A DNA stretch of 64,000 nucleotides from Sphingopyxis terrae subsp. terrae NBRC 15098 (lineage in GTDB: Bacteria > Pseudomonadota > Alphaproteobacteria > Sphingomonadales > Sphingomonadaceae). Position 1 is the first letter of the stretch. Each line of letters opens with the position of its first letter. The stretch spans positions 3,233,001 to 3,297,000 of the forward strand of contig NZ_CP013342.1 of NCBI RefSeq assembly GCF_001610975.1. Direction: 5' to 3'. The notes beneath the pieces were generated by a model. That model ran no database searches, had not been told where the DNA came from, and saw only the letters and a list, made by a program, of their open reading frames with translations. Below are positions 1 to 7,756 of the stretch, piece after piece. The position numbers and the translations under genes are program-made.

Positions 1-2
1 TG

Positions 3-161
3 GCGCAGGCTCTCGCGGGACAGAAGGATGCGGCGATCGCCAGCTTCGCAAAGGTGCAGGGTGACCGGGCACGTCTGGCGAAACTGTGGACCATCCACCT
101 CTCGGCAACAGCGCCCGCTGCAGCCGCAGCAGCGGCTCCCGCAGCCGCACCGGCGAACTGA
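3..161 (+). CDS. C-terminal end of an unidentified protein (5' truncated by window)
   Basis: An open frame enters from the left edge and ends with TGA at 159-161. The visible 52 residues begin AQALAGQKDAAIASFAKVQG and finish in a tail of almost only Ala and Pro. The first part, with alternating small and large residues, looks like the last helices of a TPR or similar helical-repeat protein. The Ala/Pro tail looks disordered. A strong terminator follows 10 bases later. The function cannot be named from this fragment. Confidence 0.6.
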   Translation, partial: AQALAGQKDAAIASFAKVQGDRARLAKLWTIHLSATAPAAAAAAAPAAAPAN

Positions 162-170
162 TCGGACATA

Positions 171-208
171 AAAAAGGGCGCCCTCCCGCTGGGGAGGGCG
201 CCCTTTTT
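171..208. terminator. Bidirectional rho-independent terminator
   Basis: A perfect 17-base inverted repeat (171-187 and 192-208) encloses a 4-base loop. It has a G+C-rich core and A-run/T-run outer ends, so it can work on both strands. It sits between the gene ending at 161 (+) and the convergent Lrp-type gene ending at 223 (-). Confidence 0.9.
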
Positions 209-222
209 CGTGCGCGCCGCGA

Positions 223-699
223 TTATGGCTCGACCGGGATGCCGGCGAGTTGTTTGGCGGTGCGAATCGTAAGCGACGTCTTCACGCTCGTGACATTCGG
301 TGCCGAGGTGAGATGCGCCGTCAGGAACGACTGAAAGCTCTGCAAGTCGCGCGCGACGACCTTCAGCAGGAAGTCGATTTCGCCGTTGAGCATGTAACAT
401 TCGCGCACTTCGGCCAGCCCGCCGACATAATCCTCGAACGCCTTGAGGTCGGATTCGGCCTGACTGCGCAGGCTGACCATCGCGAAGACGGTGATCCCGT
501 AACCCAGCTTCGCGGCATCGAGATCGGCGTGATAGGATCGTATCACGCCCGACTCCTCCAGTGCGCGGACGCGGCGCAGGCACGGGGGAGCCGTCAGCCC
601 CACCTGCTGTGCCAATTCCACATTGGTTATCCGCCCATTTTTCTGCAGCTCGTTGAGGATCTGCAAATCAATTTGATCGAACTTCTGGCTTGCCATCAT
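223..699 (-). CDS. Lrp/AsnC family transcriptional regulator
   Basis: This 158-residue protein has the normal length of the feast/famine regulator family. The N-terminal AsnC-type helix-turn-helix covers about residues 6-60 (FDQIDLQILNELQKNGRIT, then TAPPCLRRVRALEESGVI). The ligand-sensing RAM/AsnC domain covers about 70-150 (GEIDFLLKVVARDLQSFQSF). These proteins bind DNA as octamers or 16-mers and respond to amino acids. The start is a double ATG (697-699 and 694-696) preceded on the minus strand by a purine-rich GGAAAGCGGA. It is divergent from the sensor protein at 849, with a 13-base palindrome in the gap that could be its operator. The effector and regulon cannot be read from the sequence. 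Confidence 0.9.
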   Translation of the reverse strand: MMASQKFDQIDLQILNELQKNGRITNVELAQQVGLTAPPCLRRVRALEESGVIRSYHADLDAAKLGYGITVFAMVSLRSQAESDLKAFEDYVGGLAEVRECYMLNGEIDFLLKVVARDLQSFQSFLTAHLTSAPNVTSVKTSLTIRTAKQLAGIPVEP

Positions 700-755
700 T
701 GAAACATCCGCTTTCCCCGATTGCCCTCACCATAATATTATTTCAGGCGATTGCA

Positions 756-768
756 ATTGTCCCACAAT
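756..768. promoter_or_regulatory. Candidate operator palindrome ATTGT-N3-ACAAT
   Basis: A 13-base inverted repeat lies in the divergent gap between the Lrp-type gene and the sensor gene at 849. An AT-rich stretch (732-742) that could hold the -10 box of the regulator is close by. Lrp/AsnC proteins often bind short AT-rich palindromes near their own promoters, so autoregulation is a reasonable inference. No binding evidence exists here. Confidence 0.35.
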
Positions 769-848
769 GTGACGTGGCGCCCTTACCCTCTTTCGTGAGC
801 GATTGATTCACGCTAGCCGCTAAGCTTCCGCTAACCAACAAAACGGGA

Positions 849-2483
849 ATGGGCTGGCCTCGCGTGACCGCTGACTCGATGATCGCGACCATCTTGCGGC
901 AAGCGCCGGCGGACCGCCGTGCGAGCATCGCCGCGTGGCGCCAGCTCACCGATATTCTGGCGCAGCGCGGCAATCAACTGGATACGACCGATATACGCCG
1001 CGCCTTCCACGCGCTCGCGGTGCTGCGCCGCGATGTGCCTGAAAAGGTGCGGCGCGATTGCGCCGTTGCGGTGGCCCGCCATGGGCGCTTTGCGCCGCTG
1101 GTCGCCTTTTATGCGAATGATGTGCCGGCGGTATCCGCGACGATGCTGCGCCGTGCCCGGCTGGCCGAAGCGGACTGGTTGGCGATGCTGCCGACGACCG
1201 CCGCCACCGCGCGCTCGATCCTCGCCGGGCGCAGCGATTTGCCCGTGAGCGTGCGCCGCGCACTGGACAGTTTGGGAGCGGGATCGGTCGCGCTGCCGCA
1301 ACCCGCGATCGCGGCCGCCGACGCGTCGGCAGCGGACGTCGTCGACAACGCACCTGCGAGCCAGATCAGCGAACTGGTACGGCGAATTGACAAATATCAG
1401 TCGTCGCGCAGCAAGCCCGCTCCGGCAAGGCCGCGCACGAGCTTCCTGTTTGAAACCGGGCCTGACGGCGTGATCCGCTGGGTCGACGGAATAACCCGCG
1501 GCGCGGCGATCGGTCTGTCCATCGCCGAGAGTGCCTTGGGCGGCGAGCCAGGGACCGATGGCGCCGCAGTGGGCGCGTTTCGGCAGCGTGCCGAAATCGT
1601 CAACGCCCGTATGGTCCTTGAAGGGTCGGCAGCCGACGCCGGCGAGTGGCGCTTTTCGGCGTTGCCCTGGTTCGATCCCGCGACCGGCCAGTTTTGCGGC
1701 TATCGCGGCACCGCTCGGCGGCCGCAGCACAACGAATTGCCTTATGGCCGCCCGGAATCGAGCGATTCGGGCGACTCTATCCGGCAGTTGATCCATGAAC
1801 TGCGCAGCCCGCTCAATGCGATTTCGGGCTTTGCCCAGATTATTTCGGGACAGATGTTTGGTCCGGTCAGCGGCGCCTATCGCAAGATGGCCGATTCGAT
1901 CATCGCCGACGCAGGCGCGGTTCAGGACATCATCGACGATCTTGAGGTCGCGGCACGTTCGACAGGGGTCGTCGAGACGAAGGCGAGCGACGAGGTCGCC
2001 GACCTTGCTACGGTGATGGCGCAGATCGAAGGCGACCTGGCGCCGCTGCTCGCCGACCAGCGGATCGACCTCAGCATTTCGCGCGTCGGCGGCCCCTTTC
2101 TGGCCCATGCCGACGATGCCAATTCGCGGCGGATGGTCGGTCGGCTGCTCACCGCACTCGTCGATATTTGCGAAGCCGGTACGACGCTTGTCGGGCAACT
2201 GGTTGCGGAGGCCGGTCCCGATGACATGCTGCAACTGCGCATCGTGCGTCCCGCGGCGATCCGCTTCGCATCGGCGGCCGATCTGCTTGATCCGGGCTTC
2301 AGTCCCGAGGGTGAGGCGCCCGGCGCCGCGATCCTCAGCCTCGGCTTTTCGTTGCGACTGGTCGACAGCCTGGCGCGCGGCGCCGGGGGACGACTCGATA
2401 TCGGTCATAATGCCTTGACCTTGTATCTTCCCTCGGCCAACCCAAGGGCCGACACCGAACTAGGTGCCCAACACGGCGAATAG
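849..2483 (+). CDS. Degenerate PAS-containing sensor histidine kinase
   Basis: This is a 544-residue protein without a signal peptide or clear membrane segment. The N-terminal ~190 residues are helical and Ala/Arg-rich. A PAS-like segment follows (about 195-305, SFLFETGPDGVIRWVDG). Next comes a HisKA dimerisation helix with the H-box HELRSPLNAI; the phospho-acceptor is about His316. The C-terminal third should be the HATPase domain, but I cannot find a normal N-box (the place reads LLTALVDICEAGTTL) or a DxGxG G1 box. It may therefore be a phosphotransferase or pseudokinase rather than an active kinase. The start could also be the ATG 30 bases downstream. No response regulator is adjacent. Confidence 0.75.
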   Translation: MGWPRVTADSMIATILRQAPADRRASIAAWRQLTDILAQRGNQLDTTDIRRAFHALAVLRRDVPEKVRRDCAVAVARHGRFAPLVAFYANDVPAVSATMLRRARLAEADWLAMLPTTAATARSILAGRSDLPVSVRRALDSLGAGSVALPQPAIAAADASAADVVDNAPASQISELVRRIDKYQSSRSKPAPARPRTSFLFETGPDGVIRWVDGITRGAAIGLSIAESALGGEPGTDGAAVGAFRQRAEIVNARMVLEGSAADAGEWRFSALPWFDPATGQFCGYRGTARRPQHNELPYGRPESSDSGDSIRQLIHELRSPLNAISGFAQIISGQMFGPVSGAYRKMADSIIADAGAVQDIIDDLEVAARSTGVVETKASDEVADLATVMAQIEGDLAPLLADQRIDLSISRVGGPFLAHADDANSRRMVGRLLTALVDICEAGTTLVGQLVAEAGPDDMLQLRIVRPAAIRFASAADLLDPGFSPEGEAPGAAILSLGFSLRLVDSLARGAGGRLDIGHNALTLYLPSANPRADTELGAQHGE

Positions 2484-2518
2484 CCGAACCGCATAGGGGC
2501 GGGGTAAAGGGGAATAAG

Positions 2519-3544
2519 GTGGGTTCTGCGGCCAATATTCAGGCCTATCCTCCGGAATCCGGTCAAATTGCACTCAAGAACGGTGAGGCGCCGCGCTTTT
2601 GGGTGACGATCGATACCGAGGAAGATTTTGACTGGAACGGACCATTTTCGCGGACCGGTTTCCGGCTCGATTCGGTCCCCGCGCTGTCCGCCTGCCAATC
2701 CTATTTCGAACGGGCCGGGGTGCGTCCCATCTATCTCGTCGACTGGCCGATCGTGCAGGACGACCGGGCGGTCGCCATTCTAGCACCGGCGCTGGCGTCA
2801 GGCCGCTGCGACATCGGCGCGCAACTCCATCCCTGGGTCACGCCGCCGTTCGACGAGGCGGTGAATGACCGCAACAGCTACACCGGCAATCTCCCCGAAA
2901 CACTGCAGCGCGCCAAGATGCAGACGCTCCGCGACGGCATCCGCGACCGGTTCGGCGCCGCGCCGCTCGCTTATCGTGCGGGGCGCTACGGGCTGGGACG
3001 CAGCAGCGCGACGATGCTAGCGGACCTCGGCTTTCGGCTCGACACGTCGGTCCGGTCGGGCTTCGATTACCGCCCCGGCCATGGTCCCGACTATCGCTGT
3101 GCGCCGCTCCGGCCCTGGTGGGTGGGGCAGGGCAGCGATGCCATTCTGGAAGTCCCGGTCACAACCGTCTTCGGGGGGGCGCTCGGCCGCCTTGGTCCGC
3201 CCGTCTATCACCGCGTCGCGCGCGATGGGCTGCGCGCCGGCGCCGCACTCGCGCGTCTGGGGCTCGTCGAACGCATCGCGCTGACCCCCGAAGGCATTCC
3301 TGCCGACAAGGCGTGCCGCGCGATCGACATCGCGATCGAACAGCGCCTGCCCATTCTCAACTTTTCGTTTCACTCGCCCTCGCTGCAACCGGGCAACACG
3401 CCCTATGTGCGCAGCGACGCGGACCTCGATCTCTTCTATCGCTGGTGGGACGTGGTGCTCGACCATCTGGCGCGGCGCGGCATCGTCGCAATCGACACCG
3501 ACGGCATATTGGCAATGGCGACGCGCTCGGCTATCGCCCGCTGA
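2519..3544 (+). CDS. Polysaccharide deacetylase family protein (WalW-like)
   Basis: This 341-residue protein resembles NodB-fold deacetylases of the WalW type, metal-dependent hydrolases that remove acetyl groups from surface glycans. The metal and catalytic motif 1 is visible at about residues 32-40 (TIDTEEDFDW). Motif 2 is QLHPW near residue 104, and a motif-3-like AGRYGLGRSS follows near 155. A late FSFHSPSL near 285 supplies another conserved His. The start is GTG at 2519, supported by the upstream AAAGGGGAA. There is no signal peptide, so it probably acts in the cytoplasm or at the inner membrane face. The substrate is unknown, and no exopolysaccharide cluster is visible next to it. Confidence 0.8.
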   Translation: MGSAANIQAYPPESGQIALKNGEAPRFWVTIDTEEDFDWNGPFSRTGFRLDSVPALSACQSYFERAGVRPIYLVDWPIVQDDRAVAILAPALASGRCDIGAQLHPWVTPPFDEAVNDRNSYTGNLPETLQRAKMQTLRDGIRDRFGAAPLAYRAGRYGLGRSSATMLADLGFRLDTSVRSGFDYRPGHGPDYRCAPLRPWWVGQGSDAILEVPVTTVFGGALGRLGPPVYHRVARDGLRAGAALARLGLVERIALTPEGIPADKACRAIDIAIEQRLPILNFSFHSPSLQPGNTPYVRSDADLDLFYRWWDVVLDHLARRGIVAIDTDGILAMATRSAIAR

Positions 3545-3554
3545 TCCCTCTCGG

Positions 3555-3630
3555 GGGCCTGTAGCTCAATGGTTAGAGCTGGCCGCTCATAACGGCTAGG
3601 TTGCGGGTTCGAGTCCTGCCGGGCCCACCA
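3555..3630 (+). tRNA. tRNA with CAU anticodon (probably Ile2, possibly elongator Met)
   Basis: This 76-base cloverleaf has encoded CCA. The acceptor GGGCCTG pairs with CGGGCCC (one G-U). The D-arm is GCTC-AATGGTTA-GAGC, the anticodon loop is CTCATAA with CAT at 3588-3590, and the T-arm is GCGGG-TTCGAGT-CCTGC. A CAT anticodon alone does not separate elongator Met from the lysidine-modified Ile2 tRNA. The 8-base D-loop resembles the Ile2 type more than the usual Met form, so I lean towards Ile2. Confidence 0.93.
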
Positions 3631-3690
3631 TTTCCCTTGCAAATTGCAACCGGTCGCTGTCCATTGGGCCGAGTTGAAAGGGAGAGGGAC

Positions 3691-5166
3691 ATGGCAAGCA
3701 AGAAGACGATCCTGCTCGGCGGGCTGGCGGTCATCGTGGCGATCGGGGCTGTCGTGGGCGTGCGAACCGCGACCTTTGCGCCCAAGGACATCGCCGACGG
3801 CAGCAACGTGACGCTCGCGCCCGCGCCTACGTACGACCTGCAGGCCGCCGTCCGGCACCTCAGCGAAGCGGCCCAGATTCCGACCATCTCGCATCAGGAT
3901 GCCGCCGACAACGACGGGGCGCAGTGGGACCGGCTGCACGGCTGGCTCGCGGCGAGCTATCCGGCGGCCCATGCGGCGATGACCCGCACCATCCTGCCGA
4001 ACAAGACGTTGATCTACCAATGGCAGGGCAGCGATCCCGCCGCGGCGCCGATTATCGTCATGGCGCATCAGGATGTCGTGCCGGTGACCCCGGGGACCGA
4101 GAAGGACTGGAAATATCCGCCCTTCGCCGGGACGATTGCCGATAACGCGGTATGGGGCCGCGGCACCGTCGACGACAAGGGCTCGCTCGTCGGCCTGTTC
4201 GAGGCGATCGAGGCGCTGGCAGTGCAAGGTTTCAAGCCGAAGCGCAGCATCTACCTCGTCTCCGGCCACGACGAGGAAGCGGGTGGATCGGGTGCGATCG
4301 CCGCCGCGGCGCAGCTCAAGGCGAAGGGCGTCAAGGCGATCTTCACCATCGACGAAGGCAGCATCGTGCTCACCGACACGCCGGTCATCAACGGCCCGGC
4401 CATCCTGATCGGCGTCGGCGAAAAGGGCTATGGCACGCTTAAGGTCACGGCCAATGCGCCTGGCGGTCATAGCTCGATGCCGCCCGCGGAAACCGGGGTC
4501 GAGACGCTGGCCAAGGCGATCCTCGACATCACCGGCGATCCCTTTCCGATGGAATTGCGCGGCCCCGGTGCCTCGATGATCGAAGTGCTCGCCGCAAAGA
4601 AGGGCGGCGTCACCAAGATGGCGGTCGCCAACCAGTGGCTGTTCGGGCCGATACTCAAGCGCCAGCTTGACGGCTCGACCTCGACCGCGGCGGCGTTTCA
4701 CACCACGATCGCGCCGACGATGCTCGAGGGCAGCCCCAAGGAGAATGTGCTGCCGCAATCGGCCAATGCGCTCATAAACTATCGCATCGCGCCTTGGAAC
4801 CGGTCGTCCGACATCATGGCGCGGGCGAAGGCCGCGGTGGGCGATGCCAAGGTCGATCTCGCCTGGGTCAAGCCGCCGCGCGAACCGTCGCGCATCTCTT
4901 CGACGACGTCGCAGGGGTGGAAATGGATCGCCGCGGCAGCGCGCGCCGACGCGCCCGAGGCCGTGCTCAGCCCGATGCTTGTCGTTGGCGGCACCGACAG
5001 CCGCAGCATGGAGGGCGTGTCCGAGGACGTTTATCGCTTCATGCCGATGCACTTCACGCTGAAGGAATCGGCTATGATCCACGGCACCAACGAGCATATG
5101 GCCGTCGACAGCTTCAAACGTATGATCGATTTCTATGCGCGGTTGATCGCGACGTCAGCGGGATAG
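3691..5166 (+). CDS. M20 family metallopeptidase (carboxypeptidase S-like)
   Basis: This 491-residue protein starts at ATG 3691 after AAAGGGAGAGGG. An N-terminal hydrophobic segment (residues 5-24, TILLGGLAVIVAIGAVVGV) is an uncleaved anchor or signal. The di-zinc M20 motifs are in order: MAHQDVVPV (metal His and Asp), GRGTVDDKGSL (bridging Asp) and SGHDEEAGG (catalytic Glu and metal Glu). A dimerisation lid follows (APGGHSSMPP). Length and architecture fit the long, membrane-attached carboxypeptidase S/peptidase M20 group, which trims peptides or N-acyl amino acids in the periplasm. It lies between two tRNA genes with no operon partner. Confidence 0.88.
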   Translation: MASKKTILLGGLAVIVAIGAVVGVRTATFAPKDIADGSNVTLAPAPTYDLQAAVRHLSEAAQIPTISHQDAADNDGAQWDRLHGWLAASYPAAHAAMTRTILPNKTLIYQWQGSDPAAAPIIVMAHQDVVPVTPGTEKDWKYPPFAGTIADNAVWGRGTVDDKGSLVGLFEAIEALAVQGFKPKRSIYLVSGHDEEAGGSGAIAAAAQLKAKGVKAIFTIDEGSIVLTDTPVINGPAILIGVGEKGYGTLKVTANAPGGHSSMPPAETGVETLAKAILDITGDPFPMELRGPGASMIEVLAAKKGGVTKMAVANQWLFGPILKRQLDGSTSTAAAFHTTIAPTMLEGSPKENVLPQSANALINYRIAPWNRSSDIMARAKAAVGDAKVDLAWVKPPREPSRISSTTSQGWKWIAAAARADAPEAVLSPMLVVGGTDSRSMEGVSEDVYRFMPMHFTLKESAMIHGTNEHMAVDSFKRMIDFYARLIATSAG

Positions 5167-5204
5167 ACTTGCGCCCCAAGCCTGTCTAAGGCGCCTTCCA
5201 CGGT

Positions 5205-5281
<77 letters not shown>

Positions 5282-5384
5282 ATGCTTCACCGCAGCGCCC
5301 CTCTGGCCGCGCGCGGCCATGCTTAACCCGCTGCTAAACAATCCGCTCTATGCTCGTGGGTCGAGATAGGGACCAGATATCGAG

Positions 5385-7244
5385 ATGACCGGCGGCAGTC
5401 TGAAGAAACTGTTCGCGGCGCTGGCGGCGCTGTTTGCAGCACTATGCGCTGCGAGTCCCGCAATGGCGGCCAATTGCTATTACGCGACCGCTCAGGGATC
5501 GACCGGGCCCGCCGATTGGCAGACCTATTGCTGGCTCGACTTTACCGGTTACAGCGAAACGACGGCGCGATCGGCGTCCGGACAGAATTTTTCCTTCACC
5601 CTGTCCGACGGCACGGTGATGAGCTTCAACCTCAAGGTATCGGGGGCGGCGATGACCGCCGCTACATCGCCGTCCTGGTCGGGCAGTGCGGTCGGCAATA
5701 CGGCTTTTCTTGGCATCGCCGGGCGTCCTATCATGTATCAGACCGCGGCCGGAACAACGACCATCGCAATCAGCAGCATCGCGCTGACGCCGCCCGCAGC
5801 CGGGACGATCAGCGCCTATATGTTTGTCGCCGCCGACGGCGAGTCGAGCAACGAAGGCGAATCGCTGCAGTTCCAGACCAATGGCGGCAACTGGCAGGAG
5901 CTCGATCGCGCCGGGCCGATCAGCGGCAGCACCTTTCCGACGACATCGGGGACGGGAACGAACAGCTTCACCGGAACGGGCGCCGCGGGAACCGTGGGTG
6001 CTTATATCATGGGGTCGACATCGCCGACGTCGGTGACCACGACTTTGGTAGGCGGGGGGCTGCAAGGCGCGATGTTCGCGGTGCGCTTCGCCTCGATCCG
6101 GCTGAACACGCAGATTTCGGGCGCACGCGCCAACCCGGCCGACCAGTTCACCTTTTCGGTCAACACGACGGGAACGGGATCGACGCTGGCAACGGGGACG
6201 TCGAGCGGCACCGGCCTTGGTCCCTTCACCTCGGCCGCGCTGTCGAGCTCGGCGGCGATCCCGCTGACGCTGAACCAGACGATGGCCGCCGGCAGCGTCA
6301 ACAGCCTGTCGCATTATCGCTCGGTGCTGACCTGCACCAACACGGCAACCGGTTCGAGCACACCGCTGCCAACCAATGTCGTCACCACCGCCTATAATTT
6401 CGGATCGCTCCAGTTCGGCGATGCGGTGCAATGCACCTTTACCGAGACGCCTTATCCGCATCTGACATTGACCAAGGCTCTGGCAGCGTCCGGCCGTCAG
6501 TTCAGCGGCGACCAGTTCACGCTGACGATCGCGCAGGGTGCCACGGTGGTCGGCACCACGACCACGACGGGCAGCGGGGCGACCGTATCGAACGGCTCGA
6601 CGCCGCAGGTACAGCTGAGCGCCGGCACGGCGTACAGCCTGTCGGAAGCGGCAGCCGGGACGACGACGTTGGGTCAGTATACGGCGACGATGAGCTGCAC
6701 CAATGCGGCGACCTCTTCGACGGTCCTGCCGACAGCCGCGGGCGGCAGTGTGACGCCGCAAATGGGTGACGTGATCGCCTGCGTCATCACCAATACCAAG
6801 CGCGGATCGAACGCCACGCTGGCAATCGCCAAAAGTTCGACGCTGGTATCGGACCCGGTGAGCGGCACGGCGAACCCGAAGGCGATACCGGGCGCGATCG
6901 TTCGCTACAGCTTAACCGTCCAGAACAGCGGCCCGACTGCGACCGACAGCAACAGCGTGCTTATCGTCGACAGCTTGCCGGCGCAGATCAGCGTCGGGAC
7001 CGCCGCGTCGCCGGTTTTCACCCAGGGGTCGCCGACGAGCGCGCTGACCTTCAGCGCCGCGAGCGATATCCGCTATTCCAATGCCGCAACCGCGCCAGCG
7101 AGCTTTGCCGCCTGCACCTATTCGCCGGTGGCCGCCTATGATCCTGCGGTGCGCTATGTCTGTCTGCGGCCGCAGGGCAGCATGGCGGGATCGACCGGCA
7201 CGCCCACCAGCTTCACGCTGAGCATCGAGGGCCGGATCAACTGA
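5385..7244 (+). CDS. Secreted surface protein with CshA-like N-terminus and DUF11/SpaA-type repeats
   Basis: This 619-residue protein has a clear Sec signal peptide ending ASPAMA-ANC. The N-terminal ~230 residues (WQTYCWLDFTGYSE, then IAGRPIMYQT) resemble the non-repetitive CshA-type adhesin fold. Two SpaA/prealbumin-like beta modules follow, each with a paired-Cys loop (LTCTNTATGS, MSCTNAATSS). A DUF11-like module comes near the C-terminus (YSLTVQNSGPTATDSNSVLIVDSLP). Composition is rich in Thr, Ser, Gly and Ala with few charges, as in extracellular beta proteins. No membrane anchor or beta-barrel is visible, so the export and attachment route is unclear. It is convergent with the small lipoprotein gene. 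Confidence 0.7.
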   Translation: MTGGSLKKLFAALAALFAALCAASPAMAANCYYATAQGSTGPADWQTYCWLDFTGYSETTARSASGQNFSFTLSDGTVMSFNLKVSGAAMTAATSPSWSGSAVGNTAFLGIAGRPIMYQTAAGTTTIAISSIALTPPAAGTISAYMFVAADGESSNEGESLQFQTNGGNWQELDRAGPISGSTFPTTSGTGTNSFTGTGAAGTVGAYIMGSTSPTSVTTTLVGGGLQGAMFAVRFASIRLNTQISGARANPADQFTFSVNTTGTGSTLATGTSSGTGLGPFTSAALSSSAAIPLTLNQTMAAGSVNSLSHYRSVLTCTNTATGSSTPLPTNVVTTAYNFGSLQFGDAVQCTFTETPYPHLTLTKALAASGRQFSGDQFTLTIAQGATVVGTTTTTGSGATVSNGSTPQVQLSAGTAYSLSEAAAGTTTLGQYTATMSCTNAATSSTVLPTAAGGSVTPQMGDVIACVITNTKRGSNATLAIAKSSTLVSDPVSGTANPKAIPGAIVRYSLTVQNSGPTATDSNSVLIVDSLPAQISVGTAASPVFTQGSPTSALTFSAASDIRYSNAATAPASFAACTYSPVAAYDPAVRYVCLRPQGSMAGSTGTPTSFTLSIEGRIN

Positions 7245-7295
7245 GCTGGAGCGCGCACCCAGGCTGACAGAGGCGAAAAAGCAGCGCGCAAAGAA

Positions 7296-7328
7296 AAAGG
7301 CGGCCTTCCCGAAGGAAGACCGCCCTTT
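7296..7328. terminator. Bidirectional terminator between convergent genes
   Basis: An imperfect inverted repeat runs from AAAGGCGGCCTTCC through loop CGAA to GGAAGACCGCCCTTT, flanked by an A-run on the left and a T-run on the right. It can serve both the surface-protein gene ending at 7244 (+) and the lipoprotein gene ending at 7359 (-). Confidence 0.8.
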
Positions 7329-7358
7329 GTTTCGGTCATTGCCCCGAAGGGCTGTGAC

Positions 7359-7610
7359 TTACTTCTTTTCTTCTGCCGTGGCAGCGGTCGCAGCCGAGTC
7401 AGCAGCGGCAGCGGCGGTGTCAGCAGCCATAGCAGCCGTGTCGGCAGCAGCAGCAGCCGAGTCAGCAGCCATAGCGGCGGTGTCCGCACCAGCTTCAGCA
7501 GCGGTGTCAGCAGCCGGAGCTTCGGTGGTCGCTTCTTCAGCAGCCTTTTCACCGCAAGCGGCGAGGGCGAACATGCTGGCAGCAACAGCGATAGCAGCAA
7601 ACTTCTTCAT
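7359..7610 (-). CDS. Small alanine-heptad lipoprotein
   Basis: This 83-residue protein has a lipoprotein signal (MKKFAAIAVAASMFALAAC), so the mature chain should begin at Cys19. After an acidic linker come five consecutive heptads of the form A-D-[T/S]-A-A-[M/A]-A. It ends TAEEKK. Ala at the a and d positions is the pattern of an alanine coiled coil, as in Braun-type lipoproteins, and a C-terminal Lys is the residue that links Lpp to peptidoglycan. No sequence match to Lpp is claimed. It could equally be a low-complexity periplasmic spacer. An AGGGAG ribosome site lies about 9 bases before the ATG. Confidence 0.75.
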   Translation of the reverse strand: MKKFAAIAVAASMFALAACGEKAAEEATTEAPAADTAAEAGADTAAMAADSAAAAADTAAMAADTAAAAADSAATAATAEEKK

Positions 7611-7756
7611 GATGTGTGGGCTCCCTAAAATGCCATTCCGCGCTGGGGAAACTTTCCCGTCCCGCGAGCGGCGGGATTTAGACGTTCCGTACCAATCGTC
7701 AACAAAAATAATTGAGATGGCAGGCGCGCCCTGTTCTGATTACCCCGCGCTGTCCG

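Noticed and set aside
831..2408. Long minus-strand frame antisense to the histidine kinase
   Set aside because: It has no recognisable domain and is Arg-rich, a pattern typical of antisense frames in high-GC genes.
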